Shown piece after piece: positions 33,059 through 41,751 of a stretch of 64,000 nucleotides of DNA. The notes below the pieces were generated by a model. The model searched no databases and had not been told where the DNA came from. It was given only the letters and a program-made list of their open reading frames with translations. Both the position numbers and the translations under genes were made by a program. The stretch comes from Curtobacterium sp. MCBA15_001 (GTDB lineage Bacteria; Actinomycetota; Actinomycetes; Actinomycetales; Microbacteriaceae), in assembly GCF_001864835.1 (NCBI RefSeq), contig NZ_MJGI01000012.1:28365-92364 (forward strand), read 5' to 3'. Positions within the stretch are counted from its first letter, which is position 1, and each line of letters begins with the position of its first letter.

Positions 33059-34143
33059 CGGACGCAAGCACGACCGACGGAGCGGCCACGAGCCTCCAGG
33101 CCGGACAGGAGGCCCCAGGCACGACGAGCGCGCCGGCTGCGGCCGGCCGTCCGGTCCTGTCCCAGCGCCGCGGCCACGAGTTCAGCCGCATCCTCGCCTT
33201 CGGTGCCGCTCGCGGTGACAAGACCGTGCCGAACGAGGACCTGATCGGCCCGATCGACTCGTCCGACGAGTGGATCCGGCAGCGCACCGGCATCATCACC
33301 CGGATGCGTGCTGGCGCCGACGTCGAGGCCGTCGACCTGGCCGAGACCGCCGCGCGCGAGGCCATCGCCAAGGCGGGCATCGCGCCCGAGCAGATCGGCG
33401 TCGTGCTCGTCAGCACCGTCACCCACACCGTCGCCACCCCGTCGATGGCAGCGCTGCTGGCCGAGCGGATCGGCGCGACCCCCGCTGCCGCGTACGACAT
33501 CAGCGCCGCGTGCGCCGGGTACGCGTACGGCATCGCCCAGGCCGACTCGTTCGTGAAGTCCGGCATCGCCGACCACGTGCTCGTCGTCGGGGCCGAGAAG
33601 CTCAGCGACGTCGTCGACCCGACCGACCGCTCGATCTCGTTCCTGCTCGGCGACGGAGCCGGCGCCGCGATCGTCGGCCCGAGCGACTTCCCCGGGATCG
33701 CGCCGACCATCTGGGGCTCCGACGGCTCGAAGTGGGACGCGATCGGCATGACGGCGACCTACAACGAGTGGGCCGCCGGCGCTCCCCGACCGACCATGCG
33801 CCAGGCGGGTCAGACCGTCTTCCGCTGGGCGGTGTGGGAGATGGTCAAGGTCGCCCGCGAAGCACTCGACGCCGCCGGTGTCAGCCCTGACCAGCTCGCC
33901 GCGTTCGTGCCGCACCAGGCGAACATCCGCATCATCGACGAGTTCGCCAAGCAGCTCGGCATCCCCGAGTCCGTGATGATCGCCCGCGACATCACCACCA
34001 CGGGCAACACCTCCGCCGCGAGCATCCCGCTCGCGTCGCACCGCCTGCTCGAGGAGCACCCGGACCTGTCGGGCGGGCTCGCCCTGCAGATCGGGTTCGG
34101 CGCCGGACTCGTGTTCGGCGCGCAGGTGGTCGTCCTGCCCTAG
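33055..34143 (+). CDS. fabH: Beta-ketoacyl-ACP synthase III
   Basis: 362 residues. It condenses an acyl-CoA starter with malonyl-ACP to begin fatty acid chains. The catalytic triad is visible: Cys153 (ISAACAGYAYG), His286 (FVPHQANIRI) and Asn317 (TTTGNTSAAS). An extra N-terminal extension of about 40 residues rich in Ala/Thr precedes the core compared with most FabH; a start at an internal codon is possible, but the GTGA overlap with fabD supports this one. In relatives, starters are branched, giving iso/anteiso fatty acids. Confidence 0.94.
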   Translation: MTDASTTDGAATSLQAGQEAPGTTSAPAAAGRPVLSQRRGHEFSRILAFGAARGDKTVPNEDLIGPIDSSDEWIRQRTGIITRMRAGADVEAVDLAETAAREAIAKAGIAPEQIGVVLVSTVTHTVATPSMAALLAERIGATPAAAYDISAACAGYAYGIAQADSFVKSGIADHVLVVGAEKLSDVVDPTDRSISFLLGDGAGAAIVGPSDFPGIAPTIWGSDGSKWDAIGMTATYNEWAAGAPRPTMRQAGQTVFRWAVWEMVKVAREALDAAGVSPDQLAAFVPHQANIRIIDEFAKQLGIPESVMIARDITTTGNTSAASIPLASHRLLEEHPDLSGGLALQIGFGAGLVFGAQVVVLP

Positions 34144-34201
34144 GACGTCCCGCACTTCCCCCACTGCCGCCCGGCGGCGGGCGCGGATCGACCCCGTGCC
34201 C

Positions 34202-34207
34202 TAGGCT
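34202..34207 (+). promoter_or_regulatory. Candidate -10 box TAGGCT for acpP
   Basis: In CCTAGGCTGGTC, 42 bases before the acpP ATG. A strong AAGGAGA Shine-Dalgarno follows. It suggests an extra promoter inside the fab operon giving more acpP message. Confidence 0.4.
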
Positions 34208-34248
34208 GGTCCACGGTCAAACGACACCCCCCTCAAGGAGACACCATC

Positions 34249-34497
34249 ATGGCCCTGTCCAACGAAGAAGTCCTCGCCGGCCTGGCCGAGCTGATCAACG
34301 ACGAGACCGGCATCGCGACCGACACGGTCCAGGCCGACAAGTCGTTCACGGACGACCTCGACATCGACTCCATCTCGATGATGACCATCGTCGTCAACGC
34401 CGAAGAGAAGTTCGACGTCAAGATCCCGGACGAAGAGGTCAAGAACCTCAAGACCGTCGGTGACGCCGTCGACTTCATCGTCAAGGCCCAGGCCTGA
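34249..34497 (+). CDS. acpP: Acyl carrier protein
   Basis: 82 residues, acidic. The phosphopantetheine Ser41 is in DDLDIDSISMMTIV, and the rest (AEEKFDVKIPDEEVKNLKTVGDAV) is typical AcpP. AAGGAGA precedes the ATG. It carries the growing fatty acyl chain between FabD, FabH and FabF. Distinct from the carrier protein at 21268. Confidence 0.96.
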   Translation: MALSNEEVLAGLAELINDETGIATDTVQADKSFTDDLDIDSISMMTIVVNAEEKFDVKIPDEEVKNLKTVGDAVDFIVKAQA

Positions 34498-34560
34498 CCT
34501 GAACTTCCTGAGCGCCGCGGTCCGGCCCGGCCTGTCCGGTCCCGGGCTGCGGCGCTCGTC

Positions 34561-35835
34561 ATGTCCACCTCAGCAGAAACCAGTCGTTCCATGACCAACA
34601 AGACCGTCGTCGTCACCGGGATCGGTGCGATCTCCCCCCTTGCCGCGACCGCCTCGGCGACCTGGGACGCCCTGCTCGCAGGCCAGTCCGGCATCTCCAG
34701 GATCGAAGACCCGCGGTTCGCCGAGCTCGAACTGCCCGTGGAGTTCGCCGGCCAGGCGCGCCACTGGATCACCGACCAGCTCACCCGCCCCGAGACCAAG
34801 CGTCTCGACCCGTCCTCGCAGCTGTCGCTCATCGCTGCGCGCGAAGCCTGGGCCGACGCTGGCATCGACAACGAGACCGTGGTCCCGGAGCGGCTCATCG
34901 TCGACTGGGCGACCGGCATCGGCGGCGTCAACACGCTGCTCGACGCCTGGGACACCCTGCGTGAGCGTGGTCCGCGTCGCGTGCTGCCGATGACCGTCCC
35001 GATGCTCATGGCGAACGGCCCGGCCGCTGCGATCGAGATGGAGTTCGGCGCCCGTGGTGGCGCCCGCACGTACCTGTCCGCCTGCGCGTCCTCGACCGAG
35101 TCACTGGCCGAGGCGTACCGCCACGTGGCCACCGGAGAAGCGGACATCGTCATCGCCGGTGGAGCCGAAGCAGCGCTGCACCCGATGCCGCTCGCGTCGT
35201 TCGCCGCGATGCAGGCCCTGTCGCGCCGCAACGACTCCCCCGAGACCGCCTCGCGTCCGTACGACGTCACGCGCGACGGCTTCGTGCTCGCGGACGGCGC
35301 CGCTGCGCTGATCCTCGAGACGAAGGAGCACGCCGAGGCCCGTGGCGCGAAGATCTACGCCGAGGTCGCCGGTGCCGGCATCACCTCGGACGCGTTCCAC
35401 ATCACCGCGCCCGACCCCGAGGGCAGCGCCGCCGCTCGAGCCGTCCTGATGGCGCTCGAGCACGCCGGCGCCTCGCGCGAGGACGTCGTCCACGTCAACG
35501 CGCACGCCACCTCGACGCCCGTCGGGGACATCGCCGAGTACCACGCGATGCGCCGGGTCTTCGGCGACCACCTCGACTCGGTCGTGGTCTCGGCCACCAA
35601 GGCGTCGACCGGGCACCTGCTCGGAGGTGCCGGTGCGCTCGAGGCGATGTTCACCGTCCTCGCCCTGCACGAGCGCGTGGCGCCGCCGACGATCAACCTC
35701 ACCGAGCAGGACCCGGAGATCGTGATGGACGTCGCGACCGCGCCGCGCGAGCTGCCGGCGGGCGACCTGCTTGCAGTGAGCAACTCGTTCGGCTTCGGCG
35801 GGCACAACGCCGTCGTCGCGTTCCGCTCGGCCTGA
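34561..35835 (+). CDS. fabF: Beta-ketoacyl-ACP synthase II
   Basis: 424 residues. It elongates acyl-ACP with malonyl-ACP. Active-site residues: Cys175 (YLSACASSTES), His in VNAHATSTPVGD and His in KASTGHLLGGAGALE. An ATG ten codons in (MTNKTVVVTG) is the usual family N-terminus and may be the real start at 34591; neither has a clear Shine-Dalgarno. Last gene of the fab operon, followed by a strong terminator-like hairpin. Confidence 0.94.
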   Translation: MSTSAETSRSMTNKTVVVTGIGAISPLAATASATWDALLAGQSGISRIEDPRFAELELPVEFAGQARHWITDQLTRPETKRLDPSSQLSLIAAREAWADAGIDNETVVPERLIVDWATGIGGVNTLLDAWDTLRERGPRRVLPMTVPMLMANGPAAAIEMEFGARGGARTYLSACASSTESLAEAYRHVATGEADIVIAGGAEAALHPMPLASFAAMQALSRRNDSPETASRPYDVTRDGFVLADGAAALILETKEHAEARGAKIYAEVAGAGITSDAFHITAPDPEGSAAARAVLMALEHAGASREDVVHVNAHATSTPVGDIAEYHAMRRVFGDHLDSVVVSATKASTGHLLGGAGALEAMFTVLALHERVAPPTINLTEQDPEIVMDVATAPRELPAGDLLAVSNSFGFGGHNAVVAFRSA

Positions 35836-35848
35836 CACCGTTCAGCCA

Positions 35849-35882
35849 GGAGGCCCGTCCCGCGTCCGCGGGGCGGGCCTCC
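35849..35882 (+). terminator. Terminator-like hairpin after fabF
   Basis: GGAGGCCCGTCCCGC (35849-35863) pairs with 35868-35882 with one G-T pair and a four-base loop. It lies between the convergent genes fabF and the DUF3145 gene. No T-run, as is usual in this GC range. It may terminate in both directions. Confidence 0.65.
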
Positions 35883-35924
35883 GTCCGTCCCGTGGTCCGT
35901 CGTCCCGTGGTCGCGTCCCCATCA

Positions 35925-36014
35925 CGAAAGCGACAGTTCCCCGCCGGTGATCAGCGGGGAACTGTCGCTTTCGCAGAGGTGTCGGAGCCTGAGAGCGCCG
36001 AACTGTCGCTTTCG
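35925..36014. repeat. AGCGACAGTTC repeat: 20-bp hairpin plus a third copy
   Basis: Perfect 20-bp inverted arms at 35925-35944 and 35954-35973 (CGAAAGCGACAGTTCCCCGC) flank a nine-base loop. A third 15-base copy (GAACTGTCGCTTTCG, 36000-36014) ends six bases before the DUF3145 stop. It may terminate the DUF3145 transcript or be a dispersed intergenic element. Confidence 0.7.
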
Positions 36015-36019
36015 CGGGG

Positions 36020-36520
36020 TCAGCCGACGCGGTGGAGCCAGACGACGGGGTTGCCCTCGGCAGCGTGGCGGAACGGCTCGAGCTCGTCGTCCCAGGCCTG
36101 ACCGAGCGCCAGACGGAGTTCCCGGTGGAGTTCGAGCGCGTTGCTGCCGGCGACCTCCATGGCGTAGCGGACCCGGTCCTCGGGCACGACCATGTTGCCG
36201 GTGACGTCCGTCTGCGCGTAGAACACACCGAGGTCCGGCGTGTGCATCCACCGGCCGCCGTCGGATGCTCCCGTGGGTTCCTCGGTGACCTCGTAGCGCA
36301 GGTGCTCCCACCCGCGGAGCGCCGAGGCGATCGCGGCACCGGTGCCGATCGCGCCGGTCCAGGTGAACTCAGTGCGGCGTGCGCCGTCCTGCGCGGGCTG
36401 ATCGAGCCAGGAGAAGTTCACGGCACGACTCATCGCGCGACCTGCTGCCCATTCGACATGGGGGCAGAGCGCGCGGGGAGAGGAGTGCACGTAGAGCACT
36501 CCTGACGCAGTCCCGGTCAT
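36020..36520 (-). CDS. DUF3145-family protein
   Basis: 166 residues beginning MTGTASGVLYVHSSPRALC, the diagnostic N-terminus of actinobacterial DUF3145 proteins, followed by HVEWAAGRAMSRAVNFSW. GGAGGAACC stands just before this ATG (36520), so the longer upstream reading is rejected. The gene stands next to the fab operon, as in Streptomyces, which suggests a link to lipid synthesis, but its function is unknown. Confidence 0.85.
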   Translation of the reverse strand: MTGTASGVLYVHSSPRALCPHVEWAAGRAMSRAVNFSWLDQPAQDGARRTEFTWTGAIGTGAAIASALRGWEHLRYEVTEEPTGASDGGRWMHTPDLGVFYAQTDVTGNMVVPEDRVRYAMEVAGSNALELHRELRLALGQAWDDELEPFRHAAEGNPVVWLHRVG

Positions 36521-36667
36521 GGTTCCTCCGATCATCAGGTGCGACTTCCCCATCGACCTGTGCTGGAGTCCCACGAGACGCGGACCATCGGTATGCGATT
36601 GTGATGTCCTGACGGACAGGCCCATTATGCAGGCTGCTCGCTGGGAACGGCAAGGCCGCGACCGCGA

Positions 36668-37483
36668 TCAGTGGAAGACGGCTCCGTCGACGTCGATCGG
36701 GTGTCGCTCCCCCGCCCGGATCGGCACGCTCATGCGGTTCGACACCGGTGGGATCGGGCACGCGAACTGGTACGAGAACGCGCACGGCGGCAGGACCAGG
36801 CGGTTCCAGTCGAGCTCGACGTCCGCTTCGGCACCCGGGTCGTCGATGAACAGGAAGCGTCCCATCGAGTACGAGCTGTCGGGGTCGGTCTCCGGCAGCA
36901 CACTCGTGCCGTCCTGCACGATGAGCTGCAGGCGTGCGGCACCCTCGAACGGGGCCGACCGCACCGCGACGAGCTCGACGACCACCCCGTCGACGCTGGT
37001 CGTCACGGTGCCAGCGACCTCGAGCGGATCGCCCGCGGCGTCGAGGACGTGACCAGGGGCTTCCTGGCCGCCCACGGGCACGTAGTTGCCGGTGGTGACG
37101 GACGCGTCGGACGACGGGAACCGGTCGATGCGGGCGAAGCGCGCGATCGCATCGGATGCCGCATCCCAGACCCGCAGGGTGTGGCTGCCGGCCGACGCGG
37201 CGACCGTGCCCACCATGCCGTCCGGGAACGACAGGCTCGACGCCACCACGGCGTCGTCCCCCGCCACCAGGACCGTTCCGTCCACCGGGATGCCGTCGAC
37301 CACGACGCCGTCGTCAGCGGTGGCGGTCACCGTCAACCCACCGACCGCTGGCGCCCACTGACCGGGAACCGGCCAGACCTGCTGCGGTTGGTCGACGCGC
37401 TGGGCCGTGACGAGCGCCAGGGGGCCGCGCGGGCTACGGGCCCACCGCTCACGGGCAGCCGCTGCGTCCGTCGGGTCGCTCAC
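36668..37483 (-). CDS. DUF1684-family protein
   Basis: 271 residues. The C-terminal region shows the DUF1684 hallmark: DWNRLVLPPCAFSYQFACPIPP followed by NRMSVPIRAGE; earlier blocks are FLFIDDPGAE and the long N-terminal beta-rich part (WARSPRGPLALV). Soluble, with no signal peptide. The GTG start overlaps the stop of the AI-2E family gene, so the two are coupled. Biochemical role unknown. Confidence 0.78.
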   Translation of the reverse strand: MSDPTDAAAARERWARSPRGPLALVTAQRVDQPQQVWPVPGQWAPAVGGLTVTATADDGVVVDGIPVDGTVLVAGDDAVVASSLSFPDGMVGTVAASAGSHTLRVWDAASDAIARFARIDRFPSSDASVTTGNYVPVGGQEAPGHVLDAAGDPLEVAGTVTTSVDGVVVELVAVRSAPFEGAARLQLIVQDGTSVLPETDPDSSYSMGRFLFIDDPGAEADVELDWNRLVLPPCAFSYQFACPIPPVSNRMSVPIRAGERHPIDVDGAVFH

Positions 37484-38649
37484 GCCTGTTCCTGGCGGGG
37501 GTAGATGACCTTCTGCACGATGATGATGACGGACGCGGCGACCGGGACGGCGACGAGCGCACCGAGCACACCGCCGATCGTCGCGCCGGCGATCGCGGCG
37601 ATCACCACGAGCGCACCGGGGACTTGCACGGCTCGCGACATGATCCGTGGTGAGATCACGTACGACTCCACCTGCATGTAGACCAGGTAGTAGATCGCGG
37701 CGGCGAGGGCGGTGGCCGGCGAGGCGAACAGGCAGAGCAGCGAGATCACGATCGCGGCGCTGAGCGTCCCGACGAGCGGGATGAGCGAACCCATGAACGC
37801 GAAGGTCGCCAGGAGCACGGGCAGCGGGGCGCCGATGATGAGCAGGAAGACCAGGCTGAGCACGCCGTTGATGCCGGCCTGGCTGATCTGCCCGACGACG
37901 TAGCGGCCGACGGAGGACGTGACCTCTTCGCTGACGTCGATGTAGTTCTGGCGACGCGACGCCGGCACGAAGCGGTACATCATCCGCTTCAAGCCCCGCA
38001 TCGACGCCAGGAAGTAGAGCATCAGGATCAGCACGATCAGGGCGCCGGTGAGCCCGGAGAGGATGCCGCTGCCCACCGCGAGGATGCCGCCGCCGAGGCT
38101 GAGCAGGTTGCCGGGGTCCTCGACGAAGGTCTGCACGGACTGCAGCGCGTGGTCCACGTCGAACGACCCGGCGAACTGCTGGGAGAGGTCCTGCACCCAC
38201 TCCAGCTTCGACACGTTCTGCACGATGTCGGGGAAGTTCTGCACGAGGTTCGTCGCCTGCTGGATGAGGATCGGCACGACGGCGAACACCACGCCCGCGA
38301 AGCCCGCGAGCACGGTGACGACGACGGCCAGGATCGCGAGCCAGCGCGGGACGTAGCGCTCGAGGAACGTCACCAGCGGGTCGAGGCCGAGCGCGATGAA
38401 CAGTGCCACGCCGATGTAGACGAGCACGGTCGAGAGCTGGCCGACGAGGGAGCCGGCGAGCAGCGCCAGGAGCACGCCGATGCCGCCCATGAAGCCGATG
38501 CGGAAGGCGTTCACGCGCACGCCGGCTGACCCCGGGGACGCCTCGAACGTCACGTTCGGGGTGGGGCCTTGGCTGTCGGCCACGTCTCGGCCGTGGCTCT
38601 TGTTCTTGCGTCGCAGGTGCACGTGGGGCGGGCCGGCCTTTCGGATCAT
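37480..38649 (-). CDS. AI-2E family transporter
   Basis: 389 residues from MIRKAG (an ATG seven codons earlier is possible). About eight membrane helices arranged as in the AI-2E/PerM family: two N-terminal pairs, a large loop (VQNFPDIVQNVSKLEWVQDL), then the conserved block QISQAGINGVLSLVFLLIIG and VESYVISPRIMSRAVQVPG near the end. Family members move small molecules or Na+/H+; the substrate here is unknown. Coupled to the DUF1684 gene. Confidence 0.85.
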   Translation of the reverse strand: MIRKAGPPHVHLRRKNKSHGRDVADSQGPTPNVTFEASPGSAGVRVNAFRIGFMGGIGVLLALLAGSLVGQLSTVLVYIGVALFIALGLDPLVTFLERYVPRWLAILAVVVTVLAGFAGVVFAVVPILIQQATNLVQNFPDIVQNVSKLEWVQDLSQQFAGSFDVDHALQSVQTFVEDPGNLLSLGGGILAVGSGILSGLTGALIVLILMLYFLASMRGLKRMMYRFVPASRRQNYIDVSEEVTSSVGRYVVGQISQAGINGVLSLVFLLIIGAPLPVLLATFAFMGSLIPLVGTLSAAIVISLLCLFASPATALAAAIYYLVYMQVESYVISPRIMSRAVQVPGALVVIAAIAGATIGGVLGALVAVPVAASVIIIVQKVIYPRQEQA

Positions 38650-38677
38650 CTCGGACCCGCGCTGGGTCACGACTACG

Positions 38678-38752
38678 TGGGGCGGGCGGGACTCGAACCC
38701 GCGGATCGTTCCGTTATGAGCAGACTGCCTTGACCAGCTTGGCTACCGCCCC
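38678..38752 (-). tRNA. tRNA with CAT anticodon (Met or Ile2)
   Basis: 75 bases on the minus strand: acceptor GGGGCGG/CCGCCCC, D arm GCC...GGC, anticodon loop CTCATAA, T arm GCGGG-TTCGAGT-CCCGC. The anticodon stem GTCTG/CGGAA has a T-G pair and one mismatch at its base. CCA is not encoded. CAT serves initiator Met, elongator Met and lysidine-modified Ile; the sequence alone does not settle which, though the first base pair G-C is against the initiator. Confidence 0.8.
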
Positions 38753-38765
38753 TCGCCGGGAGCCC

Positions 38766-39968
38766 TCAGGCCACCGGTTCCCCACGATACAGCGCCTCGA
38801 ACGTCGAGAGCGTGCGGTTGATGTCGTGTGCCTCGATCATCGTCAGGCTGCGGGCGCGCATGGCGGAGTAGTCCTCGTCGGACGCGGTCAGCACCTGCGT
38901 GAGCTTGTCCGCCAGGTCTCGCTCGCTGCCCGGGGTGAACAGGTACCCGTTGCCGTCGATCAGGTGCGGCAGCGCCATCGAGTCGGCGGCGACGACGGGG
39001 AGCCCGGACGCCATCGCCTCGAGCGACGAGATGCTCTGCAGTTCGGCGGTCGAGGGCATCGCGAACACGGTGCCGTTCGTCAGGGCCCGGAACTTGACCT
39101 CGTCCGACACGAAGCCCAGGAAGTGCACCCGGTCCTCGATGCCGAGCTCCTTCGCCAGGGCCGTCAGCTTCGGCACCATCTCGCCGTCACCGACGATGGT
39201 GATGGTGGCGTGGAGCTCCGACGGCAGCAGCGCGACGGCCCGGAACAGCACGTCCAGGTTCTTCTCCGGAGCCAGTCGCCCGACGAAGACGATGTCGTTC
39301 GTGGCGGGGCGCCCCTCGCGAGCGAGGTAGTGCGAGGCGTCGATGCCGCACGAGATCGCCAGCACCCGCTGCCCGGCGATGGCCTTGCGGAGGTAGTCGG
39401 CGGCCAGGTTCGTCGGCGTGGAGATGACGTCGGCCAGACGGTAGGTCTTGGCGGCGTCGTTCCAGGCGATCTTCAGCGCCAGCGGCAGCGTGAAGCGCCC
39501 GAACGGCGTGTACTCCAGCAGGTTCTCGGGCATGAAGTGGTTCGTGGCGATGATCCGGATGCCACGGTCGTGCGCTTCGCGGGCGACGCCACGGCCGACG
39601 ATGATGTGCGACTGGATGTGCACGACGTCGGGCTTGAAGGCGTCGATGATCGGCGCGACGTGCTTGCGGACGGTCCACGGCCACGCGAAGCGCAGCCAGG
39701 CGTGCAACGGCCACTTGTACGACGGCAGGCGGTGCACGACGAGCGTGACCCCGTGCAGTTCTTCGTCGTACGTGCCGTGGTGCCGGTTGGCCGCCGGCGC
39801 GATGATGTGGACCTCGTGCCCGCGCTGCGCGAGGCCGACGGCCAGCTGCTCGGTGAAGGTCGCTGCGCCGTTGATGTCCGGGGCGAACGTGTCCGCCGCG
39901 ATGAGCACCCGGAGTGGCCTGTGCTCGGCCGGGTGGTCGAGCGGGGTGGGGGTGGCGTCTCCTGACAC
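38766..39968 (-). CDS. GT4-type glycosyltransferase
   Basis: 400 residues. GT-B fold: N-terminal domain starting RVLIAADTFAPDINGAATF, then FKPDVVHIQSHIIVGRG; C-terminal domain with IVFVGRLAPEKNLDVLFRA and the donor-binding block PSTAELQSISSLEAMASGLPVVA (EX7E-like). It resembles actinobacterial mannosyl- or glucosyltransferases acting on lipids, such as PimB-like enzymes. GTG 39968 is taken as start, with AGGAGAGG upstream. The acceptor is unknown; membrane-associated activity is likely. Confidence 0.85.
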   Translation of the reverse strand: MSGDATPTPLDHPAEHRPLRVLIAADTFAPDINGAATFTEQLAVGLAQRGHEVHIIAPAANRHHGTYDEELHGVTLVVHRLPSYKWPLHAWLRFAWPWTVRKHVAPIIDAFKPDVVHIQSHIIVGRGVAREAHDRGIRIIATNHFMPENLLEYTPFGRFTLPLALKIAWNDAAKTYRLADVISTPTNLAADYLRKAIAGQRVLAISCGIDASHYLAREGRPATNDIVFVGRLAPEKNLDVLFRAVALLPSELHATITIVGDGEMVPKLTALAKELGIEDRVHFLGFVSDEVKFRALTNGTVFAMPSTAELQSISSLEAMASGLPVVAADSMALPHLIDGNGYLFTPGSERDLADKLTQVLTASDEDYSAMRARSLTMIEAHDINRTLSTFEALYRGEPVA

Positions 39969-40176
39969 GGCGGGCGTCGTCCTCTCCTGGGCCTTCGTCC
40001 GGTCCCCGCCGCTGGCGCAGGTACCGGCCTGGTCTGGGTGTGCAAGCGGGCTGGTCTGGGTGTGGAACGCTACCGTACGCCGCTCGGGCACCGGATCCGC
40101 CGCGCGGCTGACGTCGCACCCTGCCAGCGAAGGACGTTCCCGCGGCCCCGCCGGGCCGACGACTCCACAGCCCGCG

Positions 40177-41094
40177 TCAGCGGCGCGCGGCCTCGGGGTG
40201 GTGCTTGGCGAGCAGGAAGACCCCGGTGACCGCGATGGCCGCGGCGACCACGAAGCCGAGCACCGCGATGCCGGGCGCCCCTTGGGCTTCACCGAGCACG
40301 ATCACGCCGATGCCGACCGCGACGATCGGGTCGACCACCGTCAGCCCGGCGATCACCAGGTCGGCGGACCCGGTGGAGTACGCGTTCTGCACGAAGTACC
40401 CGCCCAGCGCCGCCGCGACGACGACCCCGACGATCGCCAGGACGGTCACCCAGTCGAAGGTGTGGTTGACGAACCGGTTCAACGCGACCTTCGCCAGCGT
40501 TGCGACGAACCCGTAGAGCACCCCGGCGCCGATGATGTAGTACAGCGCGCTCTTGCGCTTCGCGACGAACCGGAACGTGAGCAGCACCAGCGTCAGCACG
40601 ACGGCCAGGATGACGAGCACGGTGATGAGCTGCGGCCGGGTGATCGCGCTCTCACGCCCGACGAAGGCGGCGATCAGGACGAAGATCCCGACACCGATGA
40701 TGCACGTCCAAACGGCCCGTCGGGCTCGCTGCCCGAGCGGGATGCCCGAGGCCCGCGAGGAGAACCACGTCGTGATCACGAGGGCGACCGCACCCAGCGG
40801 TTGCACGACGATGAGCGGGGCGTTCGTGATGCTGATGAGCTGCAGCACCACCGCGATCCCGAGCATGAGCGTGCCGAGCACCCAGTAGCCACTGCCGAGC
40901 AGCGCCATGACGTGTCCGAGGCTCAGGCCCTTCGACTGCTTGCCGAGCTTCGCCTCGACCCGCTTGACCCCACGCGCCTGGAACTGCGCGCCGAGCGACA
41001 GGAACACGGCCCCGATCAGGGCGACCGGGATCATCAGCGCCTGGAAGGGCGTCAGGTTGCTCACTGCCGCGGGCAGCTGGAGGTCCGGCGTCAC
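40177..41094 (-). CDS. DMT-superfamily transporter (NIPA-like)
   Basis: 305 residues with nine to ten hydrophobic helices. The first helix FLSLGAQFQARGVKRVE and the block LIVVQPLGAVALVITTWFSS resemble NIPA/DMT transporters, some of which carry Mg2+ or small metabolites. The GTG start has TAGCCT six bases upstream, implying a leaderless message. Divergent from def with only 39 bases between starts. Confidence 0.78.
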   Translation of the reverse strand: MTPDLQLPAAVSNLTPFQALMIPVALIGAVFLSLGAQFQARGVKRVEAKLGKQSKGLSLGHVMALLGSGYWVLGTLMLGIAVVLQLISITNAPLIVVQPLGAVALVITTWFSSRASGIPLGQRARRAVWTCIIGVGIFVLIAAFVGRESAITRPQLITVLVILAVVLTLVLLTFRFVAKRKSALYYIIGAGVLYGFVATLAKVALNRFVNHTFDWVTVLAIVGVVVAAALGGYFVQNAYSTGSADLVIAGLTVVDPIVAVGIGVIVLGEAQGAPGIAVLGFVVAAAIAVTGVFLLAKHHPEAARR

Positions 41095-41100
41095 GCGTCG

Positions 41101-41106
41101 AGGCTA
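41101..41106 (-). promoter_or_regulatory. Leaderless -10 box TAGCCT
   Basis: Minus strand, six bases before the GTG at 41094. Faces the def promoter 15 bases away. Confidence 0.55.
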
Positions 41107-41121
41107 GCCGACACGGCCGGA

Positions 41122-41127
41122 TAACCT
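41122..41127 (+). promoter_or_regulatory. Leaderless -10 box TAACCT for def
   Basis: Six bases before the def ATG (41134). No Shine-Dalgarno is present. Confidence 0.55.
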
Positions 41128-41133
41128 GGGTGA

Positions 41134-41709
41134 ATGGCCGTCCTCCCGATCCGGATCACCGGTGAACCCGTCCTGCACGACCCCGCGACCGAGGTCACCG
41201 ACTTCGACGACGCACTCCGCACCCTGGTGGCGGACATGTTCGAGACGATGGACCTGGCGCCGGGCGTCGGGTTGGCCGGCCCGCAGGTCGGCGTCGGCAA
41301 GCGGCTGTTCGTGTACTCGTACGTCGATGAGGCCGAGGTGCACTGGCGCGGCGTCGCGATCAACCCGGTCCTGTGGATCACTTCCCCGGAACCCGAGTCG
41401 GTGGAGGAGCTCGACGAGGACGAGGAGTCCGAGGGCTGCCTCTCGATCCCTGGTCTGCGCTTCCCGCTCCGTCGGTCCGAGGGCGCACTGCTCCGAGCGT
41501 TCGACGAGCACGGTGAGCCCTTCGAGATCGAGGCGCACGGCTGGCTCGCGCGGGTCTTCCAGCACGAGTACGACCACCTCGACGGCCTGCTGTACGCCGA
41601 TCGTCTGGTGCACCCGTACGCCAAGCAGGTGCAGAAGGCCGTCAAGAAGACCAGCTGGGGCGGGCCCGGTCAGTCCTGGCTGCCTGGTCGCGACCACCCC
41701 GAGGGCTGA
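41134..41709 (+). CDS. def: Peptide deformylase
   Basis: 191 residues. It removes the formyl group from the N-terminal Met of new proteins. All three motifs: GVGLAGPQVG (motif 1, Gly instead of the second Ala), EGCLSIPG with metal ligand Cys102, and QHEYDHLDG with ligands His144 and His148 and catalytic Glu145. It starts at the leaderless ATG 41134. A GGACGGGAGGC half-site follows the stop. Confidence 0.94.
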   Translation: MAVLPIRITGEPVLHDPATEVTDFDDALRTLVADMFETMDLAPGVGLAGPQVGVGKRLFVYSYVDEAEVHWRGVAINPVLWITSPEPESVEELDEDEESEGCLSIPGLRFPLRRSEGALLRAFDEHGEPFEIEAHGWLARVFQHEYDHLDGLLYADRLVHPYAKQVQKAVKKTSWGGPGQSWLPGRDHPEG

Positions 41710-41731
41710 CGACCCGCAGACGGGACAGAAC

Positions 41732-41748
41732 GACCGGACGGGAGGCCC
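41732..41748. repeat. Single GGACGGGAGGC arm
   Basis: CCGGACGGGAGGCCCGG just after def matches the left arm of the palindromes at 6597 and 61797, but the right arm is missing; the next gene ends at 41752. It could be a remnant. Confidence 0.5.
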
Positions 41749-41751
41749 GGC

